From a bacterium (GTDB lineage Bacteria; Actinomycetota; Acidimicrobiia; Spongiisociales; Spongiisociaceae): a stretch of 64,000 nt of DNA. Both the position numbers and the translations under genes were made by a program. The notes beneath the pieces were generated by a model. It did not search any database. It saw only the letters and a program-made list of their open reading frames with translations, and was not told the DNA's origin. Positions 25,736 through 34,565 of the stretch are shown here, one piece after another. Numbering within the stretch: position 1 is the first letter of the stretch; each line of letters begins with the position of its first letter. The stretch is taken from NCBI GenBank assembly GCA_028820935.1, contig JAPPHZ010000045.1, positions 124,001 through 188,000 on the forward strand, given 5' to 3'.

Positions 25736-26683
25736 TCAGTCGCTGGCGGGGGGCGCCACCGCGCCTCGCCGCTCGGTCACCAGGCCGTAGTGCTCCGGCA
25801 TCCGGTAGTAGTCGAAGTTGAACAGGGTGCCCTTGTAGGTCTCGCAGAAGTCGAGATCGATGGTGGCCGTGATCAACTCGTCCTCCAGGGTGATGGCCTG
25901 GGCGATGATCTGGCCCGACGGGGCGATGATCACGCTCTGGGACAGGCTCTCCACGCCCTCCTCGAAGCCCCCCTTGGCCACGCCGACCACGTACGCTCCG
26001 TTCTGGTAGGCGCCGGCCTGCATGACCAGGTGGTTGTGGAACCCCGACAGGGCGTTCTGGGTGGGGTCGGGCGAGTAGTACAGGGGCGTGTTGTACCCGA
26101 TGAGGATCAGCTCCGCCCCCTGCAAACCCAGCACGCGGTAGGTCTCCGGCCAGCGGCGATCGTTGCAGATGGCCATCCCCACCACGCCTTCGAAGGCCTG
26201 CCACGCGCCGAAACCGTGCGGGCCGGGCTCGAAGTAGTGGCGCTCGGCGTGCTGGAACGGGCGCGAAGGCTCGTAGTCGGCATGGCCCGGAATGTGGATC
26301 TTGCGGAACTTGGACACCACCGAGCCGTCCCGCTCCACCAGGATGTAGGTGTTGTAACGATGCTCGACGCCATCCTCGTCGGTATGGAGTTCGGCGTAGC
26401 CGAGGGCGAAGCCGATGCCGAGGCGCCGGGCCTCGTCGAACAGCGGCTTGGTGTGCCGGTCGGGCATCTCGCGGTGGTAGTAGTGGTCGAACTCGGCGGG
26501 ATCCTCCACGAACCACCTGGGGAAGAAGGTGGTCATGGCCAGCTCCGGATAGACCAGCAGGTCCACCCCCTGTTCACCGGCTTCATGGAGGAGCGCCATC
26601 AGGCGATCGACAACCTCGTCCTTCGACTCGTCGCGGGCTATCGCGCCCATCTGGCCTGCTCCGACCGTGATCCGTCTTGGCAT
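25736..26683 (-). CDS. N-carbamoyl-D-amino-acid hydrolase-type amidohydrolase
   Basis: The product has 315 residues of the nitrilase superfamily, closely patterned on Agrobacterium N-carbamoyl-D-amino acid hydrolase: VGAGQMGAIARDESKDEVV, VYPELAMTTFFPRWF, KFRKIHIPGH, RPFQHAERHYFEPG, ICNDRRWPETYRV, GYNTPLYY. The catalytic triad is Glu47, Lys128, Cys173. It splits N-carbamoyl amino acids into amino acid, CO2 and ammonia. It is transcribed away from a beta-ureidopropionase-like gene, with a TTTACA palindrome between them. The substrate stereochemistry cannot be read from sequence. Confidence 0.88.
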   Translation of the reverse strand: MPRRITVGAGQMGAIARDESKDEVVDRLMALLHEAGEQGVDLLVYPELAMTTFFPRWFVEDPAEFDHYYHREMPDRHTKPLFDEARRLGIGFALGYAELHTDEDGVEHRYNTYILVERDGSVVSKFRKIHIPGHADYEPSRPFQHAERHYFEPGPHGFGAWQAFEGVVGMAICNDRRWPETYRVLGLQGAELILIGYNTPLYYSPDPTQNALSGFHNHLVMQAGAYQNGAYVVGVAKGGFEEGVESLSQSVIIAPSGQIIAQAITLEDELITATIDLDFCETYKGTLFNFDYYRMPEHYGLVTERRGAVAPPASD

Positions 26684-26711
26684 CCGTGCTCCTCTGTTTT
26701 GGCCGTCCTAC

Positions 26712-26726
26712 TTTACAGTTTGTAAA
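26712..26726. promoter_or_regulatory. Palindrome TTTACA-N3-TGTAAA between divergent hydrolase genes
   Basis: A perfect 6-bp inverted repeat lies 29 nt from the carbamoylase start and 55 nt from the ureidopropionase-like start. A site of this form could be bound by a regulator of both genes. No regulator gene is adjacent. Confidence 0.6.
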
Positions 26727-26780
26727 ATGGGTGAGACTCCCCCTTCGGGGGGTGCCCGGGGTGGCAAGGGAGGCCAAGCA

Positions 26781-27623
26781 ATGCCGAACGTAGTGAGGGC
26801 TGCTCTCGTTCAGAGCGAGTGGACCGGCGACAAGGAGTCGATGGTCGCCAAGAACATCGAGTACGCCCGCCAGGCCGCCGCCCAGGGCGCCCGGATCCTC
26901 TGCTTCCAGGAGATCTTCAGCGGTCCCTACTTCTGCACCGAGCAGCGCAACGAGCACTTCGACACCGCGGAACCGATCCCGGACGGACCCACCCTGACCA
27001 AGATGATCGATCTCGCCAGGGAGACCGGGATGGTGCTGGTCGTACCCATATTCGAGGTGGAGGACACCGGCCACTACTACAACACCGCCGCCGTCATCGA
27101 CTCCGACGGCACCTTCCTGGGCAAGTACCGCAAGACCCACATCCCGCAGGTGGCGGGGTTCTGGGAGAAGTTCTACTTCCGTCCCGGCAACCTCGGCTTC
27201 CCGGTGTTCGACACCGCAGTGGGCAGGGTCGGGGTGTACATCTGCTACGACCGCCACTTCCCGGAGGGATGGCGAGAACTGGGGCTGGCCGGCGCCAAGA
27301 TCGTCTTCAACCCCTCCGCCACCACCCGAGGGCACTCCAAGTACCTGTGGGAACTGGAACAGCCGGCGGCAGCCGTGGCCAACGAGTACTTCGTCGGCGC
27401 CATCAACCGGGTCGGGAGCGAGGACTTGGAGGACACCGACTACTACGGAAGCTCCTACTTCGCATCGCCTCGTGGCGAGATCATCGGCGGCACCGGCTCC
27501 GACACCGCCGATGACGTGGTCGTCCGCGACCTAGACCTCGACCTGATCGAGGAGGTGCGCCATCACTGGGCCTTCTACCGGGACCGCCGCCCGGAGACAT
27601 ACGACCGGATCTCGTCTCCCTGA
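26781..27623 (+). CDS. Beta-ureidopropionase/N-carbamoylputrescine amidase-like hydrolase
   Basis: The product has 280 residues from ATG 26781, preceded by AAGGGAGG. Upstream in-frame codons to 26667 lack such a site. Nitrilase-superfamily triad: Glu44 (CFQEIFSGPYFC), Lys118 (KYRKTHIP), Cys155 (YICYDRHFPEGWR). EIFSGPYFC and VAGFWEKFYFRPG match beta-ureidopropionase and N-carbamoylputrescine amidase. It would release beta-alanine-type amines from ureido acids, as in reductive pyrimidine breakdown. It is divergent from the carbamoylase and probably co-regulated. Confidence 0.87.
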   Translation: MPNVVRAALVQSEWTGDKESMVAKNIEYARQAAAQGARILCFQEIFSGPYFCTEQRNEHFDTAEPIPDGPTLTKMIDLARETGMVLVVPIFEVEDTGHYYNTAAVIDSDGTFLGKYRKTHIPQVAGFWEKFYFRPGNLGFPVFDTAVGRVGVYICYDRHFPEGWRELGLAGAKIVFNPSATTRGHSKYLWELEQPAAAVANEYFVGAINRVGSEDLEDTDYYGSSYFASPRGEIIGGTGSDTADDVVVRDLDLDLIEEVRHHWAFYRDRRPETYDRISSP

Positions 27624-27661
27624 GCCGGGCGATCCGCGTCGCGCCCTAGTCGGTGGTACGA

Positions 27662-27946
27662 CTAACTCTTCTCTGTCGTCGGGTCGATGATCTTGCCGAC
27701 CTCGGTGACGACCGTGGCTGGAAACCCGCTGCGTTCGGCGTGCTCGTCGATCAACTCCGGGCTATCGCAGACGTAGATGCAGAAGGTCTTCTCGCCGGCT
27801 ACGTAGCTGTGCTCCCACTGGATGGGCTTGCCCTCGGACTGCATCGCTCGTAGAACCGAGTTGGACTGCTCGGCTGCGGCGCGCAACTGCTCGCGCTCGG
27901 CCGAACCGATGTCAGGAATGTCCCGTTCGATGACGAAGCGTCGCAT
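27662..27946 (-). CDS. DUF4242 small protein (SCO4226-like)
   Basis: The product has 94 residues: RRFVIERDIPDIGSAEREQL, then QWEHSYVAGEKTFCIYVCDS and EHAERSGFPATVVTEVGKII. This is the ferredoxin-like DUF4242 fold; its characterised member, SCO4226 of Streptomyces, binds nickel. It stands alone, convergent with the hydrolase gene. A metal-related role is family knowledge, not seen here. Confidence 0.82.
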   Translation of the reverse strand: MRRFVIERDIPDIGSAEREQLRAAAEQSNSVLRAMQSEGKPIQWEHSYVAGEKTFCIYVCDSPELIDEHAERSGFPATVVTEVGKIIDPTTEKS

Positions 27947-28148
27947 GGTCCTCCCTTGGTATCTCCTGCCCCGACTCTAACCCGGCGGGCCTCGGGTGTG
28001 TGGCCTGGCAGGGCCGGGGATGTGGGGCGTCACCCCGTAACGCCATGACATGGAAAAGCCCCGGCCTCGATCTCCGCGGCCGTGAGGACGACCGACTTGC
28101 AATGTTTCAGGTCCCGATCGGCATCCGGTCCTTCGACGGCCGTTGGGG

Positions 28149-29105
28149 TCAGCCGGCTCGCCGGTGGACCCAGGCGCTGAAACCCACCACCACGAGGGCA
28201 GCGGCGGCGGCCAATCCCACCGGCACGGCCAGGTCCGGGCCGGGCGGTCCCAGGGTGGTGGCGCCGGCGCCGGTCTCGTCGCCCAGCCCGACGGGCCACG
28301 GCCAGAGGATGCGGAACGAGCCGAGCATCAGGCCGATCATGGCGGCCACCACCAGATCGTGGTGACGGTCCAGCAACCGGTGAAGGAACCGGGAGAAGAT
28401 GCCCAGGCCGACGGCCGCTCCGATGGCGAAGGCCGCCAGATGACCGAGGCGGGCGTCGTTGACAATCGCCAGCACGTGCTGGTACATGCCTATCGCCAGC
28501 AACATGAACGATCCGCTCACCCCGGGCAGGATGAACGCGCAGATGGCGAGGGCGCCGGCGCCCACGAACACATACCAGCCCGGATCGGTGATCACCGACG
28601 ACCGCAACCCGAACAGGATGAACGATACGATGCCGACCAGCCCCGCCACCACGCCGTGACGGACACCGGGCTCGCGGATGATCCGCCACGCCACCCAGAC
28701 GGAACCGGCGATGAGACCGAAGAAGACGGCGGCCGTCCGGACGGGATGGTCCCGTAGCAAGCCCTCCACCACCCGGGCCAGCGAGACCACCGCCAGACCC
28801 GCGCCCAGCACGACCGGAGCGAGGAACCACCAGTCGACCCCTCCGGCCGCCCGGCGGGCGCCGCGCAAGTCGCCCTTGAGAGCTCTCCCGGCCGAGCTGG
28901 CGCCGGCGTAGACGGCGGACACCAGGCGCGGGTAGATGCCGGAGACCAGGGCCACCGTCCCCCCCGACACTCCCGGGACGAGATCGGCCGACCCGATCGC
29001 GTAGCCCCTGAGAGCCAGCAGCAACAAGCTGGTGACGGACGGACGGATCGGACGGTTCAACGGCGCCCGTCCCAGCATGATCGGAAGCCACGGGACCCGC
29101 CTCAT
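28149..29105 (-). CDS. DUF368 polytopic membrane protein
   Basis: The product has 318 residues. The ATG overlaps the YchF stop by 4 nt (ATGA). Two repeated motifs, SADLVPGVSGGTVALVSGIY and ICAFILPGVSGSFMLLAIGM, are the DUF368 signature (each with PGVSG). Eight or more hydrophobic segments are visible. DUF368 proteins related to PopT have been linked to undecaprenyl-phosphate translocation, a role suggested only by family. The frame is open far upstream but that part shadows YchF. Confidence 0.88.
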   Translation of the reverse strand: MRRVPWLPIMLGRAPLNRPIRPSVTSLLLLALRGYAIGSADLVPGVSGGTVALVSGIYPRLVSAVYAGASSAGRALKGDLRGARRAAGGVDWWFLAPVVLGAGLAVVSLARVVEGLLRDHPVRTAAVFFGLIAGSVWVAWRIIREPGVRHGVVAGLVGIVSFILFGLRSSVITDPGWYVFVGAGALAICAFILPGVSGSFMLLAIGMYQHVLAIVNDARLGHLAAFAIGAAVGLGIFSRFLHRLLDRHHDLVVAAMIGLMLGSFRILWPWPVGLGDETGAGATTLGPPGPDLAVPVGLAAAAALVVVGFSAWVHRRAG

Positions 29106-30163
29106 ACGGAGAACCGCACCATCATCACGTCCCCGTCCCGGACCTCGTAGTCCCTGCCCTCGACCCGCACCGCGCTGCCGGCCCTGGCCTTCGCCCATCC
29201 GCCGCATCCGATCACGTCCGTGATGGTGGCCATCTCGGCCCGGATGAAGCCTCTCTCCATGTCGGAATGGATCTTGCCGGCCGCCTCCCGCGCCGGGGTC
29301 CCCTCCGGAACGGTCCACGCCCGGGACTCTCGACGGTTGACCGTGTAGAAGGTGACCAACCGGAGAGCGTCGTGGACAGCCCGCACGACCCTGGCCGGCG
29401 CGCCCTCCCCCAAGCCGAGACCCTCGTAGACCTCGGCTCGCTGCGATGCCTCCAGGCCGGCCACCTCCTCCTCGATGAGGGCCGAGACCGCCAGCACCTG
29501 ATCGGTGGAGGGCACGACCGCTCGAACCTGTTCGACGAGCCTGTCGTTCCCGACATCGTCCTCGGCGACATTGACCACCCACACGCACGGCAGCAGGCTG
29601 AGCGGGGCCATGTCGCGGAACGCCCGGACCTCGGTATCCGACCAGTCCGCCCGCCGGAGCGGCACCCCCTCCCCCAACCGCTCGGCCGCCCGGGTAACCG
29701 CCTCGGCCACCGGGCGCAGGCGCGGGTCGGCGGCGGCCTCCTTCGTGAGGCGCTCGTTGCGGCGTTCGAACATCTCGAAGTCCGACAGGGCCACTTCCAA
29801 CAGCAGGTCTTCGGCCTGGCCGACCGGATCGGTTCCGTGCTCGTCGGTCGGCACAGCATCGGAGTCGTGAGCCCGCAGCACCGCCAGGAGCAGGTCCGGC
29901 TCCCGCCCGGCGCCGAGCCCCCGGATCGAACCGGAGCGCACCGCAGGAAGGTCCACCAGGTCCAGACCGGCCTGGGTGACCTTGCGGGATCCCTCCAAGG
30001 CCGCCAGCCGGTCGAGGACTCGGTCCGGCATCCTGACCGTGCCGATCCTGGGTTGGGTGGTGGTGTAGGGGTGCGGCGCGGTGAACGCCTCCAGGCCGGT
30101 CAACGCGTTGAACAGCGTGGTCTTGCCGACGTTTGGAAAGCCGAGAAGGCCGGCGCTCGTCAT
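29102..30163 (-). CDS. ychF: Redox-regulated ATPase YchF (Obg-like)
   Basis: The product has 353 residues. G1 motif GFPNVGKTTLFNALTG (8-23), switch region APHPYTTTQPRIG, and G3-type LVDLPA. A coiled middle region (FEMFERRNERLTKEAAADP) is followed by a TGS domain at the C-terminus: VRAVHDALRLVTFYTV, DMERGFIRAEM, YEVRDGDVMMVRF. GxPNVGK and TGS placement define YchF. Translation is coupled to the DUF368 gene. It is divergent from gpsA with 86 nt between starts. It looks complete. Confidence 0.92.
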   Translation of the reverse strand: MTSAGLLGFPNVGKTTLFNALTGLEAFTAPHPYTTTQPRIGTVRMPDRVLDRLAALEGSRKVTQAGLDLVDLPAVRSGSIRGLGAGREPDLLLAVLRAHDSDAVPTDEHGTDPVGQAEDLLLEVALSDFEMFERRNERLTKEAAADPRLRPVAEAVTRAAERLGEGVPLRRADWSDTEVRAFRDMAPLSLLPCVWVVNVAEDDVGNDRLVEQVRAVVPSTDQVLAVSALIEEEVAGLEASQRAEVYEGLGLGEGAPARVVRAVHDALRLVTFYTVNRRESRAWTVPEGTPAREAAGKIHSDMERGFIRAEMATITDVIGCGGWAKARAGSAVRVEGRDYEVRDGDVMMVRFSV

Positions 30164-30249
30164 GAACCGTTGAGGGTACCCACAAAATGCCCCAGTTCGG
30201 AGGTGCTGGCGCCGTCAACCGGGTGGAGAACCATCTACGATTATCGGTC

Positions 30250-31260
30250 ATGCGCTTAGCGGTGATCGGAGCCGGATCCTGGGGAACGGCCATAGCGAAG
30301 CTCGCCTCCGCCAATGCCTCCGTAGGGTTGTGGACCAGGCGAACCGAGCTGGCCACGGCCATCAACACCGATAGGGAGAACGCCGAATACCTTCCCGGGG
30401 TTCGCCTGTCCTACCGGATCACAGCCACCACCGACTTCACCCGGGCTGTAAACGGAGCGGCCGCGGTGCTGGTCGCGGTGCCATCCCACGGCTACCGGGA
30501 CGTCCTGAAGAAGGCGAGCGGCATCATCCCGACCTCCATACCTGTGATCAGCCTCGCCAAGGGCATCGAGGTCTCCACCGGCCTGCGCATGTCGGAAGTC
30601 ACCCTGGACGTGCTCGACGGTCACGATCCGAGCCGGGTGGGCGCCCTGTCCGGCCCGAACCTGTCGGAAGAGATCATGCAGGGCCAGCCCGCCGCCACGG
30701 TCCTGTCCATGCCCGACCGGTGGGTTGGCAGAGAGATCCAGTCCATCCTGGGCACGCCCCGGTTCCGGGTGTACACCAACCCGGACCTGATCGGGGTGGA
30801 GGTGGCCGGCGCTACCAAGAACGTCATCGCCCTGGCGGCCGGGGTGTCGCTCGGTATGGGATTCGGCATGAACACCATGGCCGGCCTGGCGACGCGGGGC
30901 CTGGCGGAGATGACCCGCCTCGGCGTCGTTCTCGGTGGTGAGGCACTCACCTTCGGGGGTCTCGCCGGCGTGGGTGATCTCATGGCGACCTGCGGGAGCC
31001 CGAGCAGCCGCAACCACCAGGTGGGATACCGGTTGGGTCAGGGACGCGAGATCAGCGGGATCACCACGGGCATGAAGACGGTCGCCGAGGCGGTGCGGAC
31101 CACCGAGGCCGTTCTCCAGCTCGCAGCCCGGCACGGCGTGGAAATGCCGATCGCCGAGGCGGTGGGGAGGATCCTCTACCAGGGTGAGACCGTCCATGAG
31201 GCTATGAGAAGCCTCATGGACCGGGTGCCCACGCAGGAAGGCTACGGCATCCTCGCCTGA
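30250..31260 (+). CDS. gpsA: Glycerol-3-phosphate dehydrogenase (NAD(P)+)
   Basis: The product has 336 residues from ATG 30250. Rossmann motif VIGAGSWGTAIAKLAS (5-20), VPSHGYRDV, SLAKGIE, LSGPNLSEEIMQGQPAA, the catalytic lysine in GATKNVIALAAGVSLG, and GLAGVGDLMATCGSPSSRNHQVG. It makes sn-glycerol-3-phosphate for phospholipids in the cytosol. It is divergent from ychF. An upstream in-frame ATG at 30187 has no ribosome site and would extend into the promoter region. Confidence 0.93.
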   Translation: MRLAVIGAGSWGTAIAKLASANASVGLWTRRTELATAINTDRENAEYLPGVRLSYRITATTDFTRAVNGAAAVLVAVPSHGYRDVLKKASGIIPTSIPVISLAKGIEVSTGLRMSEVTLDVLDGHDPSRVGALSGPNLSEEIMQGQPAATVLSMPDRWVGREIQSILGTPRFRVYTNPDLIGVEVAGATKNVIALAAGVSLGMGFGMNTMAGLATRGLAEMTRLGVVLGGEALTFGGLAGVGDLMATCGSPSSRNHQVGYRLGQGREISGITTGMKTVAEAVRTTEAVLQLAARHGVEMPIAEAVGRILYQGETVHEAMRSLMDRVPTQEGYGILA

Positions 31261-31321
31261 GGGCTGCTCCGCCGGCGCGCGACCACGACCACCCGGAACG
31301 GACCGGAAGCAGTGCTGTACG

Positions 31322-31621
31322 ATGGGGAGCATGAACGCCCAGCTCCGCATCTATGACATCAAGCCGGGAATGATGGAAGAGTTCGCCGCAAAAGTCGACG
31401 AAGAGCTCCTACCCATCCGGCTGGACCACGGCTTCCGGCGTAGCGGCCCATGGGTCGTAGAAGAGTCCTACCAGTACGTATGGATCGTCCATCACGACGG
31501 CGAGGAACCCTTCGAGGAAGTCGACAAGCGCTACTACGCCGATCCTCGTCGCGACGAGATGTCGTTCAACCCCAAGGACTACATCACCAGGGTCGACGTC
31601 AGGATGCTGACCCGCATCTAG
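31322..31621 (+). CDS. NIPSNAP-family protein
   Basis: The product has 99 residues, or 96 from a second ATG at 31331. QLRIYDIKPGMMEEFAAKV and FVWIV-like YQYVWIVHHDGEEPFEEVDK with a C-terminal hydrophobic strand match the dimeric ferredoxin-like NIPSNAP/antibiotic-monooxygenase fold. Its last codon and stop overlap the stop of convergent purN by 4 nt (CTAG). The function is unknown. The start is uncertain because GGGGAG lies too close to 31331. Confidence 0.75.
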   Translation: MGSMNAQLRIYDIKPGMMEEFAAKVDEELLPIRLDHGFRRSGPWVVEESYQYVWIVHHDGEEPFEEVDKRYYADPRRDEMSFNPKDYITRVDVRMLTRI

Positions 31622-32256
31622 GGAAGGGTGCTGCCCGGCCGGCGCCCTTCCAGCAGGGTCGCCACCGTGTCGACCAGCAGCCGGTGCTCCACCCGATGGA
31701 TCCGTTCTTCGAGGGTGTCGATCGAGTCGTCGGGAAGGATCGGTACCTCCTCGTCGGCGATGACCGGACCGTCGTCCACCCCCTCGTCCACCACGTAGTG
31801 GACCATCACCCCCGCCGAGGCGACCTCTCCGGCCCGGTATGCCGTCCAGGTGTCCTCGATGGCGTTGGCGCCGGGAAACGCCCCGGGTAGCGCCGGATGG
31901 AGATTGATTACCCGCTCCGGGAACCGGTCGAGGAACGCCGTCGACAGGATGTGCATCCATCCGGCCAGCACGACCAGGTCGGGTTGCCCGGCCTCCACCG
32001 CTCCGGCCAGGTCGGCGTCGTAGCGACGGCGGGCCGCGGCGCGATCGGGGGCGTTCCGGAGATACGGCCCGAGCGGGCGGCACTCCTCGGGGATACCGGC
32101 CCGGCGGGCCCGCCGGCGGGCGGGCGCTCCACTGCGGTTGACGATCACCCTGGCCAGCTCGGCTCGAAGCCGGCCCGCCTCCACGGCGTCGATCAGCGCC
32201 TGGAGGTTGGTGCCCGATCCGGATGCCAGGACCACGAGCCGGGCGGTCACCGCCAC
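31618..32256 (-). CDS. purN: Phosphoribosylglycinamide formyltransferase
   Basis: The product has 212 residues: VVLASGSGTNLQALID (formyl-folate/GAR site), LAGWMHIL, the catalytic Asn-His pair in VINLHPALPGAFPG, and GVMVHYVVDEGVDDGPVI. It transfers the formyl group in step 3 of purine synthesis. It starts inside purM (10-nt overlap) and is the last gene of the purine operon. The convergent NIPSNAP gene ends on the same CTAG. Confidence 0.94.
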   Translation of the reverse strand: MAVTARLVVLASGSGTNLQALIDAVEAGRLRAELARVIVNRSGAPARRRARRAGIPEECRPLGPYLRNAPDRAAARRRYDADLAGAVEAGQPDLVVLAGWMHILSTAFLDRFPERVINLHPALPGAFPGANAIEDTWTAYRAGEVASAGVMVHYVVDEGVDDGPVIADEEVPILPDDSIDTLEERIHRVEHRLLVDTVATLLEGRRPGSTLP

Positions 32257-33248
32257 GACCCGGTGAACACCACCCGCTCATCCCCATCCGACGCGGGCAC
32301 GACCGATCCGATCTCGAGGCAGCCCAGCTCGGCCGCGCGCCCGCCCAGACCGCGGTCGATCACCACCGCCATGCCGATACCCATGTTCCAGGTCCGGAAG
32401 GCCTCGCCGTCGTCGATCCCGCTCCAGGCCACCAGGCTGGCGAAGGGCTCTCGCACCTCCCACGATCCCAGCTCGACGGCCGCGCCCAGGCCGGCGGGCA
32501 GGACCCGGGGGAGGTTGTCGACCAGCCCGCCGCCGGTAATGTGAGCCAGCGCCTTCGGGACCACGCCCCCGGCCTGCAGGGAGCGCACGATCGGTAGGTA
32601 GCTGCGGTGGGGCGCCAGCAGGCTGTCGAGCAGGTCCGGCGCCGGCTTCCGGCCGTCGAGCAGGCGGCGGACCAGCGAGTAACCGTTGGTGTGGGGTCCG
32701 CTGCTCGGCAGGCCGAACACCAGGTCCCCCTCCCCGATCTCGTCGAGACGGGGCCAAAGGTTGTCGCGGTCCGCCATCCCGACGATCGTTCCGGCGATGT
32801 CCACCGCGCCCGGCCGGTATACGCCCGGCATCTCCGCGGTCTCGCCGCCCAGGAGGGCACAGCCCGCCTCGCGGCAGGCCTCGGCGATGCCCGCCACGAT
32901 GTCCGCCGCCACTTCGGGGACCAGCCGCGACGTGGCTATGTAGTCGAGGAAGAACAACGGCTCGGCGCCGACCACCAGGATGTCGTTGACGCAGTGGTTC
33001 ACCACGTCGATCCCCAGGTCATGCCAGCGCCCGTAACGTCCTGCCAGTTCGGCCTTCGTCCCGACCCCGTCGGTGGAGGCCACCAGCACCTTGCCGGGTC
33101 CGAGCCGGTCGGCCGCGTAGATACCGCCGAATCCGCCCCCGCCGGCCAGCACTTCGTCGGTGGCGGTGGAGGCGACCGACGCGGCCAGCAGGTCGACCGT
33201 CCGGTTGCCTGCGTCTATGTCGACCCCGGAGTCGCGATAGGTGATCAT
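32247..33248 (-). CDS. purM: Phosphoribosylformylglycinamidine cyclo-ligase
   Basis: The product has 333 residues. The ATG overlaps the purD stop (ATGA). YRDSGVDIDAGNRTVD, VASTDGVGTKAELA, GIDVVNHCVNDILVVGAEPLFFLDY, ALLGGETAEMPGVY and HITGGGLVDNLPR are the AIR synthetase signature in order. Length is normal. It performs step 5 of purine synthesis. Confidence 0.95.
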   Translation of the reverse strand: MITYRDSGVDIDAGNRTVDLLAASVASTATDEVLAGGGGFGGIYAADRLGPGKVLVASTDGVGTKAELAGRYGRWHDLGIDVVNHCVNDILVVGAEPLFFLDYIATSRLVPEVAADIVAGIAEACREAGCALLGGETAEMPGVYRPGAVDIAGTIVGMADRDNLWPRLDEIGEGDLVFGLPSSGPHTNGYSLVRRLLDGRKPAPDLLDSLLAPHRSYLPIVRSLQAGGVVPKALAHITGGGLVDNLPRVLPAGLGAAVELGSWEVREPFASLVAWSGIDDGEAFRTWNMGIGMAVVIDRGLGGRAAELGCLEIGSVVPASDGDERVVFTGSWR

Positions 33249-34561
33249 CTCCCGGCCGCCGCCCGGGACGGCGCCGCTCCGGCCGCGGCCGCCGGTGAGC
33301 TGCGGCCGATGTCCCGCCGGTAGTGGGCGCCCTCGAAGGAGATGGCCTCCACCCCCGCGTAGGCCCGCTCGGTCGCCTTCTCCAGGGTGCTTCCCAGGGC
33401 GGTGACGGCCAGCACCCGGCCGCCGGTGGCGCGGGTCACGCCGCCGGAGCGGTCGGTCCCGGCGTGGAACACCACGCATCCCTCGGCCGCCGCCCGGTCG
33501 AGGCCGCTGATCGGCGCGGGCCGGGCCGCGGCGGTCGGGTATCCGGCGGATGCCATCACCACGGTTGTGCACGCCGACCGCGACCACCCTACGGACAGGC
33601 CTCCCAGCGAACCGGTGGCGCAGGCCGCCATGATCTCGTAGAGGTCCCCTTCCAGGAGCGGCAGGACGGCCTGCGTCTCCGGATCGCCCAGGCGGCAGTT
33701 GATCTCGAGCACCTTGGGGCCGGCGGCGGTGAGCATCAGCCCGAAGTAGATGACGCCCCGGTAGGGCGTGCCGGCCTCGCCGAGGGCTTCGAGGGTGGGG
33801 CGGATGAACCGGTCGCCCACTCCGGCCAGCAGTTCGGCGGTGGCAACGGGCGACGGGACGAAGGCGCCCATCCCGCCGGTGTTCGGCCCGGCATCGCCGT
33901 CGAGCAGCCTCTTGTGGTCCTGGGCCGCCGGCATCACGGCGAAGTCGGCCCCGTCGCAGAACGCGAGCACCGACACCTCGACGCCCCGCAGGCGTTCCTC
34001 GACCACCACCTCACGGCCTGCTTCCCCGAACCGCCCGTCCACCAGCATGGCGCGGATGGCCGCTGCCGCCTCGCCACGGGTCTCGGCCACCACCACGCCC
34101 TTGCCTACGGCCAGCCCGCTCGCCTTGATGACGGGGACCGAGGGAAGCTGCTCGAGATATGCCAGGGCCGGAGCGGCCTCGCGGAAGGCGGCCGAGGCAC
34201 CGGTCGGAATCCCCAGCGCGTCGAGGAAAGTCTTGCAGTAGGCCTTGGAGGCCTCGAGCCGGGCGCCGGCCGCGCCGGGTCCGAAGGCGGGGATGCCGAC
34301 CGCCTCCAGCGCATCGGCCAGGCCTGCGGCCAGCGGCGCCTCGGGGCCGACCGCCACCAGATCGACCGACTCGCGCTCGGCAAGGGCGACCAGGGCGGCC
34401 ACGTCTTCGGCGCCCACCGCCACGTTCTCGCAACGCTCCTCCTGGCCGGTGCCGGCGTTGCCGGGCGCCACCAGGATCCGATCAACCCGGGCGGATCGGG
34501 CCAGGGAGCGGCAGATGGCGTGCTCGCGGCCGCCGCTACCCACCACGAGCACCGCGGTCAC
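33245..34561 (-). CDS. purD: Phosphoribosylamine-glycine ligase
   Basis: The product has 438 residues: [51 protein letters not shown], an ATP-grasp core with [37 protein letters not shown], and [17 protein letters not shown]. The family length and order are normal. The stop overlaps purM. It begins 4 nt after the purF stop. Confidence 0.95.
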   Translation of the reverse strand: MTAVLVVGSGGREHAICRSLARSARVDRILVAPGNAGTGQEERCENVAVGAEDVAALVALAERESVDLVAVGPEAPLAAGLADALEAVGIPAFGPGAAGARLEASKAYCKTFLDALGIPTGASAAFREAAPALAYLEQLPSVPVIKASGLAVGKGVVVAETRGEAAAAIRAMLVDGRFGEAGREVVVEERLRGVEVSVLAFCDGADFAVMPAAQDHKRLLDGDAGPNTGGMGAFVPSPVATAELLAGVGDRFIRPTLEALGEAGTPYRGVIYFGLMLTAAGPKVLEINCRLGDPETQAVLPLLEGDLYEIMAACATGSLGGLSVGWSRSACTTVVMASAGYPTAAARPAPISGLDRAAAEGCVVFHAGTDRSGGVTRATGGRVLAVTALGSTLEKATERAYAGVEAISFEGAHYRRDIGRSSPAAAAGAAPSRAAAGR

Positions 34562-34565
34562 GAGC

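Noticed and set aside
27950-28148. Possible small gene ending LTAAEIEAGAFPCHGVTG on the minus strand
   Set aside because: It is the tail of a frame that shadows DUF368, with no start of its own.
28149-30368. 739-codon frame joining the DUF368 protein to upstream sequence
   Set aside because: The upstream part lies entirely within ychF in another frame; the ATGA overlap gives the natural DUF368 start at 29105.
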